Counted from the stretch's first letter, positions 51,885 through 62,134 are shown. The stretch is DNA of 64,000 nucleotides from DATGZH01 sp035297265 (GCA_035297265.1 DATGZH010000034.1:19977-83976); one strand, 5' to 3'. Notes: generated by a model not told the origin, from the sequence alone. Made by a program: numbers and translations.

Positions 51885-53042
51885 TCAGCTCGGTGTAGCG
51901 GTCAGCTCGGCCTCGGGGTCGAGGTGGAAGAAGCGGCACGGGTTGTCCACGAGCACCTGCTGGCGGATCTCGTTGGAGCAGCCGGCGAAGATCTCGTCGA
52001 GCCAGCGCGGGGTCTCGGGGAACGACGAGACCGAGTGCGGGAAGTCCGACCCCCACATGATGTGGTCGAGGTGGAGCAGGTCCCGCATGCGCAGGGCCAA
52101 CGGGTCCCGCACGATGCCGAACGAGAAGTGCTGCCAGACGTACTCGCTCGGGGCCATCTGCAGGTCCACCCCGTACCAGTGGCGGAAGATCGAGTAGGAG
52201 TCGTCGATCATGTACAGGAGGCCGGGGATCCAGCTGGCGTTGGTCTCGGCGAAGTACACGTGGAGGTCGGGGATCCGGTCGAGCACACCGGAGAGGATCA
52301 TGCGGACGATGCCCACCACCGGCGGCGGCATCGTCCGCGAGAGGAGCGACATCTCGAGGTCGAAGGTCCCCTGGGCCGACTGGACGAGCAGCGGGTTGGA
52401 GCGGTCCCCCATGGCCGAGTGGGCGGTGACCGGCATGTCGAGCTCGAGGGCGGCCCGCCAGAACTGGTCGTCCTCGGGGGCGGGCGCCCCGGTGCCGTTC
52501 GGGAAGGACCCGAGGCAGACCGACTTGAGGCCGATCGAGCGGGCCCGCTTCAGCTCGTCGATGGCGTCCTCCACCCCGCAGGCCGGGATGACGGCGTTGC
52601 CGATCAGCCGGTCGGGCGCCACCGAGCAGTAGTCCTCGGCCAAGAAGTCGTTGAAGGCCCGGACCATGGCCACGTAGGCCTCTTTGTCCTCGATGTTCTC
52701 GATGAACCGGGTGATGAAGACCGGTGGGTACAGGATCTCGGCGTCGATGCCGTCCTGGTCCTGCTCGGCCAGGCGCTGGGCCGCGTCACCCGTCCCCGGG
52801 ACGTGGCGGCCGTCGGGCTCGAAGTAGGAGCCGCCCTTCACCTTGAGCGGCCGGCCGGCCGCCACGTTCTGGCCGTTGTGGATGAGGGGGCTGCCCTCGA
52901 CCACCCAGCCCTCCCCGCCGGTGCGCAGGTGCACGAGGCGGGGCGCCCGTTCGCGGTGCTCCTCGGGGACGTGACGGATCCAGGGATCCGGCGGGATCTC
53001 GAGGTGCCCGTCCCCCGAGATGACCCGGTAGCGCCGGGTCAT
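51885..53042 (-). CDS. Amidohydrolase family 2 protein
   Basis: A 385-residue TIM-barrel hydrolase starting at the ATG at 53042, which overlaps the HyuB stop as ATGA. The metal block is ISGDGHLEIPP, with THSAMGD-type MPVTAHSAMGDRS in the middle, YFAETNASWIPG, and WGSDFPHSVSS near the end. It is the third such protein in the window, of the form common beside CoA ligases in actinobacteria. Because it is translationally coupled to HyuB it may process the product of that enzyme. Confidence 0.87.
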   Translation of the reverse strand: MTRRYRVISGDGHLEIPPDPWIRHVPEEHRERAPRLVHLRTGGEGWVVEGSPLIHNGQNVAAGRPLKVKGGSYFEPDGRHVPGTGDAAQRLAEQDQDGIDAEILYPPVFITRFIENIEDKEAYVAMVRAFNDFLAEDYCSVAPDRLIGNAVIPACGVEDAIDELKRARSIGLKSVCLGSFPNGTGAPAPEDDQFWRAALELDMPVTAHSAMGDRSNPLLVQSAQGTFDLEMSLLSRTMPPPVVGIVRMILSGVLDRIPDLHVYFAETNASWIPGLLYMIDDSYSIFRHWYGVDLQMAPSEYVWQHFSFGIVRDPLALRMRDLLHLDHIMWGSDFPHSVSSFPETPRWLDEIFAGCSNEIRQQVLVDNPCRFFHLDPEAELTATPS

Positions 53043-55204
53043 GACGCGGGCTCGGTCGCCTTCGCCCCGTTCCCGGCCGGGGTCCCCTGGTGGCCGTTGG
53101 ACGACCCGTTGGTCTTGGCCCCGGTCCAGCGGACCGGGCTCACCTCGAACGAGCGGGGGGCGCCCTCGAGGGCCACCTCGACGTGCAGGGCCCGACCGCT
53201 CTTCGGGTCGAGATAGCTGCGGTAGACGACCGGGGGCCCCTCGTCCAGGCGCCGCTCGACGAGCACGGGGCAGCCGTCGGTCCAGTGGTCGGGGGCCACC
53301 GCCAGAGGCGCCCCGCTCTGTTCGGCGTAGGCCACCGAGCCGCGCTGGACGACGCCCGGGTAGAGGGGGACGGTTTCGCCCGCCCCGTCGGTCACCGTCG
53401 ACAGCGGCTTGGCCGCCGGTTTCGCCGCGGCGAGGCGCCGCTGGCGCAGCTCCTCGCGGTGCCGCTCGGTCGTGGCGACGTCGACCGTGCCGTCGTGCTC
53501 GATGGCCACGCCGTAGATGCGGGCCGCGTCCTCCGTCGAGTAGCGGCCCCCGTCCACGTCGGCCGCCACCGACGCCGGGTCCCGGTCGAGCGGGTCGCCG
53601 AAGCCCCCGCCGTTGGCGAGGCGCATCTGGAACCAGTCGGCCTCGGTCACCACGAGGCCGCTCGCGTTGACCTCGGCCTGCTCCACCGAGCCGTCCGCCC
53701 GGTGGATGAGGAACTCGTTGCACGCCCCGGGGCTGCCCCCGGCCGCGCCGGGCAGGGGCAGCCAGCGGCGCATGCCGAACATCGTGCCGAACATCTGGTC
53801 GATGCCGTGCGGCCGGAAGCTGTACTGGTTGCCGCCGCCGGCCCGGTACTCGCCCGCTCCCTCGGTCCCCTGCCGGGCGCTGCGCTCCAAGAAGAGCAGC
53901 GGGTACCAGGACTCCAGGATCTCGATGTCGGGGAACGACCCCTCGAGCCGGGTGCCGACGAGGTTGCGCCCGAGGTCGAGGCCGTCGCGCTCGATCCCCG
54001 CCGAGCCGCCGACCCAGTTGCCGTCGAGGACGATGTAGGCGTCGCTCGAGCCGTCGGGCAGGAGCCACGACCAGAGGCCGTTGCCGATGGCCGACTCGAA
54101 GCCCGGTCCGGCCAGCCAGCGGCGCTCCGCGGCCTTGGGCGAGGCCCCGAGGGCCAGGTTGACCGCCTGGATGGCCACGTCGGCCGCGTTCAGACCCACG
54201 TGCATGTGGGCGGCCGCGATGGGGGCCGGCGGGTTGGCGTTGACCACCGTGCCCTCCGGGCAGCGCAGCTCGAGCGGGGCGAAGATCCCCTCGTTGAAGG
54301 GGAGGTCCACCGCCAGGCGCCACGACAGCATCACCGCCAGCTCGGCTTCGATGATGAAGGGCTTCGAGTTGAAGAAGTGGGTGGTCTGGGGCGAGGAACC
54401 CTCGAAGTCGAAGATCAGCCGGTCGCCGTCGACGGTGAGGGCGCAGGGGATCTCGTAGAACTCCTCGTTGAACTCGGTCCACGAGGTGGCCCGGTAGACG
54501 CCGTCCTCGAGGGCGCTGATCCGGCGGCGCATCTCGGCCTCCGTGAGGTCGCGGATGGCCTGGAGGTGGTCCACGAAGGCGTCGACGCCGACGTCGCGGA
54601 TGACGGCCTCGAGGCGCTCGTTGGCCAGGTGGCAGCCGGCCACGAGGCCCCGGAGGTCCATCTCGACCAGCTGGGCCATCCGGATGTTGTTGCGGAAGAC
54701 GTCGAAGACCTCGGTGACCTCCTCGCCCTTGCGGAAGAGCCGGACCGGCGGGACCCGCAGACCCTCCTGGAAGCACTCCGTGGCGTCGGGGGCGAACGAA
54801 CCCACGGTCATGCCGCCCATGTCCATCATGTGGGCCGAGATCCCCACCCAGGCCACGAGGCGGTCATCGATGAAGACCGGCCGCTGCACCATGACGTCCT
54901 GGGGGTGGAGGCCCCCGCCGTTGTGCGGGTCGTTCGACAAGAAGACGTCGCCGGGGGCGATCGTGTCGCCGTGGCGCTCGATCGTCGAGCGCACCGCGTG
55001 GGTGGCCGCCCCGAAGTGGAACAGCACCATGCCGGTCCCGACGATGAGGCCGCCGGCCGCGTCGACGAGCGTGACGGAGTAGTCCTTGGACTCGGTCACG
55101 GTCGGCGAGATGGCGGTGTGCTCCACCGCCGCGGCCGCCTGGTCCCCGATGGTCTCGAGCCGGCTGCGCAGCACCTCGAGGTCGATGGGGTCGATCACCT
55201 TCAT
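53039..55204 (-). CDS. hyuB: Hydantoinase B / oxoprolinase-type subunit
   Basis: A 721-residue protein starting at the ATG at 55204 behind GGAGGT. It opens DPIDLEVLRSRLETIGDQAA and has the family blocks GDVFLSNDPHNGGGLHPQD and MMDMGGMTVGSFAPDA, plus VNANPPAPIAAAHMHVG. Members pair with HyuA to open hydantoin- or lactam-like rings with ATP, or form acetone-carboxylase-like complexes. Full length. Start and stop overlap both neighbours by 4 bases. Confidence 0.9.
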   Translation of the reverse strand: MKVIDPIDLEVLRSRLETIGDQAAAAVEHTAISPTVTESKDYSVTLVDAAGGLIVGTGMVLFHFGAATHAVRSTIERHGDTIAPGDVFLSNDPHNGGGLHPQDVMVQRPVFIDDRLVAWVGISAHMMDMGGMTVGSFAPDATECFQEGLRVPPVRLFRKGEEVTEVFDVFRNNIRMAQLVEMDLRGLVAGCHLANERLEAVIRDVGVDAFVDHLQAIRDLTEAEMRRRISALEDGVYRATSWTEFNEEFYEIPCALTVDGDRLIFDFEGSSPQTTHFFNSKPFIIEAELAVMLSWRLAVDLPFNEGIFAPLELRCPEGTVVNANPPAPIAAAHMHVGLNAADVAIQAVNLALGASPKAAERRWLAGPGFESAIGNGLWSWLLPDGSSDAYIVLDGNWVGGSAGIERDGLDLGRNLVGTRLEGSFPDIEILESWYPLLFLERSARQGTEGAGEYRAGGGNQYSFRPHGIDQMFGTMFGMRRWLPLPGAAGGSPGACNEFLIHRADGSVEQAEVNASGLVVTEADWFQMRLANGGGFGDPLDRDPASVAADVDGGRYSTEDAARIYGVAIEHDGTVDVATTERHREELRQRRLAAAKPAAKPLSTVTDGAGETVPLYPGVVQRGSVAYAEQSGAPLAVAPDHWTDGCPVLVERRLDEGPPVVYRSYLDPKSGRALHVEVALEGAPRSFEVSPVRWTGAKTNGSSNGHQGTPAGNGAKATEPAS

Positions 55205-57288
55205 CTCGCTACCTCCATGACGAGTGCCCCGTGCGCGTCGACCTCGGCCGATGCGCCACTCGGGACCCAGATGGTCGTGTCCGATCCGTCGACGAGGGCG
55301 GGACCGGCGATCCTGTGGCCCGGAGCCAGGTCGGTGCCGTTGTGCACGGCAACATCCTGCACCCCCCCGGGCCCCCGATCGACCCTCACCTGCCGCTTGC
55401 CGGCCACCGGGGCGGCCGTCCCTCTGGCCACCGCCCCGGTCGAGGCCTCGCCCAGCGTGGCCCGGACGGTCTTGCCGATGCCGATGGCCCGCAGGCTGAC
55501 CAGCTCGACGGGGGTGCCGAGCACGATCGAGCCCTGGCCGTAGCGCTTGGCGTACTCGGCCCGGAAGTCCTCGAGCAGCCGCTCGATGGTGGCCGGGGTC
55601 ACCGTGGTATCGGTCACCGGCAGCTGGAGCTCGTAGATCTGCTTGCTGAAGCGCAGGTCCCCTTCGAACTGGACCGAGCGGTCGGCCGGGGCCACGCCGT
55701 CGGCGGCCAGGTCGTCGGTGACCCCGGTGGCCAGCTCGTCCATGAGCTTCTGCACGAGCGCCGCGTCCACGGGCATGGCGGCGAGCACCGAGCGGATGCG
55801 CTCCCGCCGGACGTCGGTCGTGGCCGCCCCGAAGGCGGACAAGACCGAGGCCAGCTCGGGCACGATGACCCGGGGTGCCCCGAGGGCGCTCGCGATGTCC
55901 GGGGTGAACAGCGACCCGCTCCCGCCGAAGGACAGGACGGCGTGCTTGCGGGGGTCGAGCCCGAGGGCGGCCAGGCGGGACCGGGTGGCCTTCACCATGC
56001 CGGCGAGGGCGATCTGGCGGATCCCCCACGCCGTCCCCTCGGCGTCGAGGTTGAGGGGCTCGCCCAGGCGCTCGCAGGCGGCCCGGGCGGCGTCGGGGTC
56101 GAGGGCGAAGTCGCCGCCGAGGAAGCGGGCCGGGTCGATGAACCCGAGCACCACGAGGGCGTCGGTGACGGTCGCCTCCTGGCCGCCGCGCCCGTAGCAG
56201 GCCGGGCCGGGCACGGCCCCGGCCGAGCGGGGACCGACCCGGAGCATGCCCCGGGCGTCGATCCAGCCGAGTGAACCGCCGCCGGCCCCGATGCTCTCCA
56301 CGTCGATCAGCGAGAGGGCCGTCCAGACGCCCATCAGCTCGCCCCGGGTCCGTCGGGCCGGCTGGCCCTCCTCGACCAGCGACACGTCGAACGAGGTGCC
56401 GCCCATGTCGCACGTGACGAGGTTGTCCTCCCCGCCGAGCCGGGCCACGACCACGGCCGCGGCCACGCCGGCCGCCGGCCCGGAGGCGGCGAGGCCGAGG
56501 GGCTGGCGCCGGGCCTCGGCCACGGTGATGGACCCACCGGCCGAGTGCACGAGGAGGAGGGGCACGGCCAGGCCGAGGGCCCGCAGGTCGGCCTCGAGCT
56601 CCTCGATGCCGCCGAGGGCCCCCGAGACGTAGGCGTTCAGCACGGCGTAGGTGGTGCGCTCGTACTCCCGGATGGCCGGGTGGAGCGCCGACCCCGACAC
56701 CACCGGCAGGTCCGGGTAGACGGCGGCCACCGCCTCGACCGTGGCCCGCTCGTGCACCGGGTTGAGGAACGACCAGAGGTAGGAGACGGCGACCGCCTCC
56801 ACCCCCTCCTCTTCGACCAGCCGCCGGACCTGCTCGACCGCCTGGGCCGTGTCGAGCGGCACGATGACCTCACCGTTCTTGTCGATGCGCTCGTGCACGT
56901 CAGCGATGCGGCGCTGGGGCACGATCTCGGCCGGCGGGGCCAGCCAGCCGTCGTCGTCGACCACCCGCGTGCCCTGGGCGAACGGCAGCATCCCCTCGAA
57001 GCCCCTCGTCGTGAGGAGACCGACCTTGCGGCCAGTGCGCGAGGCCAGCGTGTTGGTCACCGCCGTCGTGCCGAGCCCGAACCGGCTGACCGTCGGCAGG
57101 ATCTCGGCCAGTGTGCCGCCACGCCGGGCGGCGGCGAGCTCGGCCGCGGCCAGGACTCCCTGACCCAGCTGCCCCGGCGTGGTCGGCGCCTTGGCCCGCC
57201 AGGTCCGGGTGCCGTCGGTGAGCACGGCGTCGGTGAAGGTGCCGCCGACGTCGACCCCGATGCAGATCTTGCCCGCCGCCTCGCTCAT
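55201..57288 (-). CDS. hyuA: Hydantoinase A / oxoprolinase-type subunit
   Basis: A 695-residue protein with GGAGGAAG before the ATG. It opens CIGVDVGGTFTDAVLTDG (ATP-binding, actin-like fold) and has LGTTAVTNTLASRTGRK, VTCDMGGTSFDVSLVEEGQ and LSFGGSGSLFTPDIA. It should carry the ATPase part of a HyuAB ring-opening enzyme. The substrate could be a hydantoin, lactam or ketone; not readable. Neighbouring amidohydrolases suggest further hydrolysis of a ring-opened product. Confidence 0.92.
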   Translation of the reverse strand: MSEAAGKICIGVDVGGTFTDAVLTDGTRTWRAKAPTTPGQLGQGVLAAAELAAARRGGTLAEILPTVSRFGLGTTAVTNTLASRTGRKVGLLTTRGFEGMLPFAQGTRVVDDDGWLAPPAEIVPQRRIADVHERIDKNGEVIVPLDTAQAVEQVRRLVEEEGVEAVAVSYLWSFLNPVHERATVEAVAAVYPDLPVVSGSALHPAIREYERTTYAVLNAYVSGALGGIEELEADLRALGLAVPLLLVHSAGGSITVAEARRQPLGLAASGPAAGVAAAVVVARLGGEDNLVTCDMGGTSFDVSLVEEGQPARRTRGELMGVWTALSLIDVESIGAGGGSLGWIDARGMLRVGPRSAGAVPGPACYGRGGQEATVTDALVVLGFIDPARFLGGDFALDPDAARAACERLGEPLNLDAEGTAWGIRQIALAGMVKATRSRLAALGLDPRKHAVLSFGGSGSLFTPDIASALGAPRVIVPELASVLSAFGAATTDVRRERIRSVLAAMPVDAALVQKLMDELATGVTDDLAADGVAPADRSVQFEGDLRFSKQIYELQLPVTDTTVTPATIERLLEDFRAEYAKRYGQGSIVLGTPVELVSLRAIGIGKTVRATLGEASTGAVARGTAAPVAGKRQVRVDRGPGGVQDVAVHNGTDLAPGHRIAGPALVDGSDTTIWVPSGASAEVDAHGALVMEVAR

Positions 57289-57319
57289 AGCTGTCTTCCT
57301 CCCTGGCCGGCCGGGGCCG

Positions 57320-59053
57320 CTAGCTGGCCCGGGCCGTGACGTCGCGGCTGTCGCGCCCCGAGCGCAGCACCCGGCCGGGGTGCCGCCCCGTGAACGCCCC
57401 CTCGCGCACGATCTCCTCCCCGCCGACGAGCACGTGCGATATGCCCACCGCGCCCGTGGTCAGGCGGGCCGCCCCGGCCGGGAGGTCGGCCACCGTCCGC
57501 AGCGGCGTGGCCGCCACCGTGTCCTGGTCGAAGGCCACGATGTCGGCCCGGGCCCCTTCGGTGAGGCGGCCCCGGTCGGAGAAGCCGTAGAGATCGGCCG
57601 GGACCTTGGTCAGCTGGCGCACCATCTCTTCGACGGTGAAGACCTGGCGCTCGCGTACGAGCTCGGCGAGGCATTGGGTCGGGAAGTCGGCGCCGGCCAT
57701 CATGTCGAGATGGGCCCCGGCGTCGGAGGCCTGCAGCACCACCCGCGGGTCCTTCAGGAGCTCGACGCGGGCCTCCCAGGACCACTCGTCGTCGGGTGCG
57801 TACTGGCTCCGCACGAAACCCACCTGCAGCCCGCAGCGCACGGCCGCCTCGACCATCGCGTCGAAGGGGCTCATCTCCCATTCCTTGGCCAGGTCGCTCA
57901 CCTTGCGCCCCTCGAGGGCCGCCTGCTTCGGGTCGACCACCTCGTTCACCCGGTAGCTGGCCCAGTTGCGCACCACGAGAGCGAGGCCGGTGGTCTGCTC
58001 GGCCGCCGCCTGTTCCAACTGGCCGCGCTTGTCGGGGTCGCGCAGCGCCTCGATGCGGGCCGGGACGTCGAGGTCGAAGAGCCAGCCCCACCCGGGGAGG
58101 GCCCGGAACACGTAGCCCCGGTGGAAGTCGTGCTGGAGCTGGAGGTTCTGCGGCATGAACATCGGGACCACCATCCCGCCGCGCTCGCGCGCCACCTCGC
58201 TCGCCCGCAGTTGGGACTTGTAGATGTCCGGTAGCGCCTTGTTGACGAGCGGCGTGTTCCAGTTGAGCGGGCGGTTGGCGGCCGCCGACATGTCGGCCAT
58301 GAGGTCGACGTCCTCGTCGCTGAAGCCGCGCAGGAACGAGTCGGGGATGAACTCGATGGAGGTCCCCGGATACTGGCCACAGACCGAGGCCAGACCGACG
58401 AACTCGTCGCGGGTGGCGAAGTTGGGCGGGGTGGGCCGGCCGTCGCCGTCCACCTGGGTGGCGGCGTTGGCGGTCGAGAAGCCGAGGCCGCCGGCGGCGA
58501 GGCACTCGCCGAGCAGCGACTTCATCACCTCGAGCTGTTCGGGGGTGGCCGCCTCGGCCGACGCCCCCTCTCCCATCACCGCCCGGCGGATGGCCGAGTG
58601 CCCGACCATGAAGCCGATGTTGATGCTGAGCGGCTGGGACTCCACGACGTCGAGGAACTCGCCGAAGGTCTTCCATCGGAACTCCACCCCGGCCTGGATG
58701 GTCTCGACCGGGATCGACTCCACCCGGGCGAGCAGCTTGGTCAGGAACGGCTGGTCCTCGGGCGACACCGGGGCCAGCGTGAGCCCGCAGTTGCCGCCGA
58801 TCACCGTGGTCACGCCGTGGAGCGGCGACGGCGAGAGGTCCGGGTCGTAGAAGAGCTGGGCGTCGTAGTGGGTGTGGAGGTCGACGAAGCCCGGGGCCAC
58901 GACCAGGCCGTCGGCGTCGATCTCGGTGGCCGCCCGGTCGTCCACGGTGCCGACCGTGGCGATGCGGCCGTCCTTGATGCCCACGTCGGCCCGCCGGGCC
59001 GGAGCGCCGCTGCCGTCGACGACGTTGCCGTGCCGCACGATGACGTCGAGCAT
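57320..59053 (-). CDS. N-acyl-D-amino-acid deacylase-type amidohydrolase (amidohydrolase 3)
   Basis: A 577-residue metal-dependent amidohydrolase starting at the ATG at 59053 (LDVIVRHGNVVDGSG); a longer frame to 59119 lacks a ribosome site. The metal motif is VDLHTHYDAQLFYDPD, followed by GVTTVIGGNCGLTLAP, and the C-terminal DAGAHLDMMAGADFPTQCL carries the last Asp. D-aminoacylases of this shape release D-amino acids or cleave related ureas and amides. It is first of the run through HyuA, HyuB and the amidohydrolase. Upstream (59120-59160) an A/T-rich patch precedes it. Confidence 0.87.
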   Translation of the reverse strand: MLDVIVRHGNVVDGSGAPARRADVGIKDGRIATVGTVDDRAATEIDADGLVVAPGFVDLHTHYDAQLFYDPDLSPSPLHGVTTVIGGNCGLTLAPVSPEDQPFLTKLLARVESIPVETIQAGVEFRWKTFGEFLDVVESQPLSINIGFMVGHSAIRRAVMGEGASAEAATPEQLEVMKSLLGECLAAGGLGFSTANAATQVDGDGRPTPPNFATRDEFVGLASVCGQYPGTSIEFIPDSFLRGFSDEDVDLMADMSAAANRPLNWNTPLVNKALPDIYKSQLRASEVARERGGMVVPMFMPQNLQLQHDFHRGYVFRALPGWGWLFDLDVPARIEALRDPDKRGQLEQAAAEQTTGLALVVRNWASYRVNEVVDPKQAALEGRKVSDLAKEWEMSPFDAMVEAAVRCGLQVGFVRSQYAPDDEWSWEARVELLKDPRVVLQASDAGAHLDMMAGADFPTQCLAELVRERQVFTVEEMVRQLTKVPADLYGFSDRGRLTEGARADIVAFDQDTVAATPLRTVADLPAGAARLTTGAVGISHVLVGGEEIVREGAFTGRHPGRVLRSGRDSRDVTARAS

Positions 59054-59265
59054 GGGCCACCCCCCGGTCTCGGCGGACAATTCCCGAACGGGCGCGACCC
59101 GTTGTCCGGCCCGGGCCACCGCCGCGACCCTAACGTATAACTGATTGAACCAACAACGGTCGGGAGCCCCGACGGGCCGTCCTCGTCGGTCACGTTCGGA
59201 CCGCGAGGTCGGTCGTCAAGCGCCCCGTTGGGTACGGTTCCCGGCCGGGCAGAGGAGAACCGACG

Positions 59266-62043
59266 ATGACTGATTCGCTCACCAACACCGCACCGGGCGG
59301 GACGGGCCAGCCGCAGCCACCGGCCTGGCACGTCCTCGACGTGAGCGAGGTCCTCGCGGTGCACGGTGTCGAGGCCGACCAGGGCCTGTCCGAGGCCGAG
59401 GCCGCCCGGCGCATCGGCCGCTACGGGCCCAACCGCTTCGCCGAGGCCCCGACCGAACCGGTCTGGCGGTCGTTCCTCCGCCAGTACCGGGACAAGATGC
59501 AGATCGTCCTCCTCGTGGCGGGCATCCTCTCCCTCTGGCCGCTCAAGGTCTACGGAACGGGCATCCTCCTCGTGGTCCTGACCCTCTTCAACGCGCTCAT
59601 GGGCATGCGCCAGGAGGGCAAGGCCGCCGCGGCGGTGGCCGCGCTCAGCAAGATGATGATCATCAAGGCGCGGGTCCGGCGCTCGGGCGAGCTGACCGAG
59701 CTCCCCGCCGAGCAGCTGGTGCCCGGGGACATTGTCTCGGTCGAGGCCGGCGACGTGATCCCGGCCGACGGCCGCCTCATCAACGCGGCCAACCTCGAGA
59801 TCGACGAGTCGGCCCTCACCGGCGAGAGCCTGCCGGCGGCCAAGGGTGTCGACCCGGTGCCCGGGGCCGACACCCCGCTCGGCGACCGGGTGGACATGGC
59901 CTACATGAACACCAACGTGACGAGGGGGAGCGGGACGCTCGTCGTCACGGCGACCGGCATGGACAGCGAGGTGGGCCACATCTCGGGTCTGCTCGAGGGC
60001 ACCGGGCAGACCAAGACCCCGCTCACCCGGCAGCTCGAGAAGCTGACCGACCAGATCCTCGTCATCGCCGGCGTGGCCCTCCTGATCTCCTTCGCCATCA
60101 ACCTCGCACGGGGGCTCACGTTCAAGGAGGTCTTCACGGCCTCGGTGGCCTTCGCCATCGCCGCCATCCCGACGGGTCTCCCGGCTGTCGTGACGGCCAT
60201 CCTGTCGAAGGGCACCCAGCTCCTGGCGCAGGCCGGGGCGATCATGAAGCAGCTCCGGTCGACCGAGACGCTCGGCGCGACCTCGGCCATCAACTCGGAC
60301 AAGACGGGCACGCTCACGCTCAACCAGATGACCGCGGTGCAGCTGCTCCTCGTCGAACGCCAGTACGCGGTCACCGGCACCGGCTACGGGACCGAGGGCC
60401 GCATCAACCGGGTGGCCGGGGAGTCCGAAGTCGACCTCGACCGCTTCCTCATGCCCATGGTCCTCGCCTCCGACGCCGTCGTGCGAGACGCCGAGCTCAT
60501 CGGCGACCCGACCGAGGGGGCGCTCGTGGTGCTGGCGGCCAAGGGCGGCGTGGACGCCGAGGCCACGAGGCAGACCTACCCGCGGCTGGCCACCCTCCCG
60601 TTCGACGCCGCCTACAAGCTGATGGCCACCTTCCACCAGGTGACCGACGACGCCGGGCAGAGCGTCGTGCGGGCCTATGTGAAGGGGGCCCCGGACCAGC
60701 TGCTGGCCCGGGCAACCACCTACCTCGACGCCGGCCTGGCCCAGGCGCCCCTCGGCGACCCGGCCAAGGAGCGCTACCTCGGGGCGAACGAGCGCCTCGG
60801 GGAACAGGGCCTCCGGGTCATGGCCACCGCCTACCGCGACTTCGAGCCGGGTGGCTTCGACGCCGGGGGCGACCTCTTGGCCTCGATGCAGGACCTCACG
60901 CTCCTCTCGATGGTGGGCATCGTCGACCCGCCCCGGCCCCAGGCCCGGGTCTCGATCGAGACGGCGCGGGCGGCGGGCGTCCGGGTCCGCATGATCACCG
61001 GGGACCACGCGGTGACCGCCGAGGCCATCGCCTCGGACCTCGGCATCGAAGGGCGGGCCATCACGGGGGCCGAGTTCGCGGCTATGAGCGACGAGGAGGC
61101 CACCCAGGCCATCGACGGCATCGGCGTGATCGCCCGGGTGACGCCGGAGGACAAGGTGCGCCTGGTCGAGGTGCTCCAGCGCCGGGGCGAGATCGTGGCC
61201 ATGACCGGCGACGGTGTCAACGACGCGCCGGCGCTCAAGAAGGCGGACATCGGCATCGCCATGGGCATCACCGGCACCGAGGTCTCGAAGGAGGCCGCGG
61301 TGATGATCCTCACCGACGACGACTTCTCCACGATCGTCCACGCCGTCGATCTCGGGCGGGGGCTCTACGACAACCTCGTCCGCTACGTCCGCTTCCAGAT
61401 GGGCTGCCTCTTCGGCTTCATCGTCTCGTTCCTCGGCGCCAGCATCTTCAACATCGCCGGCGGTGTGCCGTTCCTCCCGCTCCAGACGATCTGGATCAAC
61501 TTCGCCGTCCAGGTGCCCCAGGCCATCGGCCTCGGCTACGGCAAGCCGGCCGAGGGGCTCATGGCCGAGCCGCCGCGGCCGGCCAACGAGCCGGTGCTCT
61601 CCCGGGGCCTGCTCGTGTGGCTGGCCTTCGTCGGGCTGGTCATGGGCACGGTGACCCTCGCCATCATCAGTTGGGCCTGGGACGCCCACGGCGAGGTCGT
61701 GGCCCGGACCATGGGGTTCGTCGCCTTCGCCGTGGCCGACGTGCTGCTCTCCTACGAGAGCCGGGACCAGCTGAAGTCGATGTTCCGGATGGACGTGTTC
61801 GGGGACAAGACCTTCCTCACCACGACGGGCATCGCCGTCGGGGTGATCTACCTTTCCACCACGTTCTCGCCCTTCCAGCGCTTCCTCGACACGACGCCGC
61901 TCGACCTCAACCAGTGGCTGCTCTGCATCGCGGCCGGCACCGCCGTCGTCTGGGTGAGCGAGATCCGCAAGCTCGTGCTCCGGCGCCGGGCGGCGGCCGG
62001 CGGCGGGCTCCCTCCGCTCGCGCCGGAGGCCGCCGTCGCCTGA
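59266..62043 (+). CDS. P2A-like cation-transporting P-type ATPase with altered ion-binding motifs
   Basis: A 925-residue P-type ATPase with all core motifs: TGES in the actuator, phosphorylated Asp345 in NSDKTGTLT, KGAPDQLL in the nucleotide domain, and MTGDGVNDAPALKKADIGIA. About ten membrane helices are present. The domain order is that of Ca2+ pumps, but M4 has PTGLPA in place of PEGLPA and M6 has WINFAVQVPQA where Ca2+ pumps have N..TD. The Ca2+-ligating Glu and Asp are thus absent, so another ion or a changed stoichiometry is likely. It stands alone, divergent from the deacylase. Confidence 0.92.
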   Translation: MTDSLTNTAPGGTGQPQPPAWHVLDVSEVLAVHGVEADQGLSEAEAARRIGRYGPNRFAEAPTEPVWRSFLRQYRDKMQIVLLVAGILSLWPLKVYGTGILLVVLTLFNALMGMRQEGKAAAAVAALSKMMIIKARVRRSGELTELPAEQLVPGDIVSVEAGDVIPADGRLINAANLEIDESALTGESLPAAKGVDPVPGADTPLGDRVDMAYMNTNVTRGSGTLVVTATGMDSEVGHISGLLEGTGQTKTPLTRQLEKLTDQILVIAGVALLISFAINLARGLTFKEVFTASVAFAIAAIPTGLPAVVTAILSKGTQLLAQAGAIMKQLRSTETLGATSAINSDKTGTLTLNQMTAVQLLLVERQYAVTGTGYGTEGRINRVAGESEVDLDRFLMPMVLASDAVVRDAELIGDPTEGALVVLAAKGGVDAEATRQTYPRLATLPFDAAYKLMATFHQVTDDAGQSVVRAYVKGAPDQLLARATTYLDAGLAQAPLGDPAKERYLGANERLGEQGLRVMATAYRDFEPGGFDAGGDLLASMQDLTLLSMVGIVDPPRPQARVSIETARAAGVRVRMITGDHAVTAEAIASDLGIEGRAITGAEFAAMSDEEATQAIDGIGVIARVTPEDKVRLVEVLQRRGEIVAMTGDGVNDAPALKKADIGIAMGITGTEVSKEAAVMILTDDDFSTIVHAVDLGRGLYDNLVRYVRFQMGCLFGFIVSFLGASIFNIAGGVPFLPLQTIWINFAVQVPQAIGLGYGKPAEGLMAEPPRPANEPVLSRGLLVWLAFVGLVMGTVTLAIISWAWDAHGEVVARTMGFVAFAVADVLLSYESRDQLKSMFRMDVFGDKTFLTTTGIAVGVIYLSTTFSPFQRFLDTTPLDLNQWLLCIAAGTAVVWVSEIRKLVLRRRAAAGGGLPPLAPEAAVA

Positions 62044-62134
62044 GCCGCCGGGTCCCGACGGACCACCCCGGCGATGACACACCCCCCTGTTACCCTCGCC
62101 TCGTGGGCGGGCTGAGCGGAAGGCCGGGCTAGGA

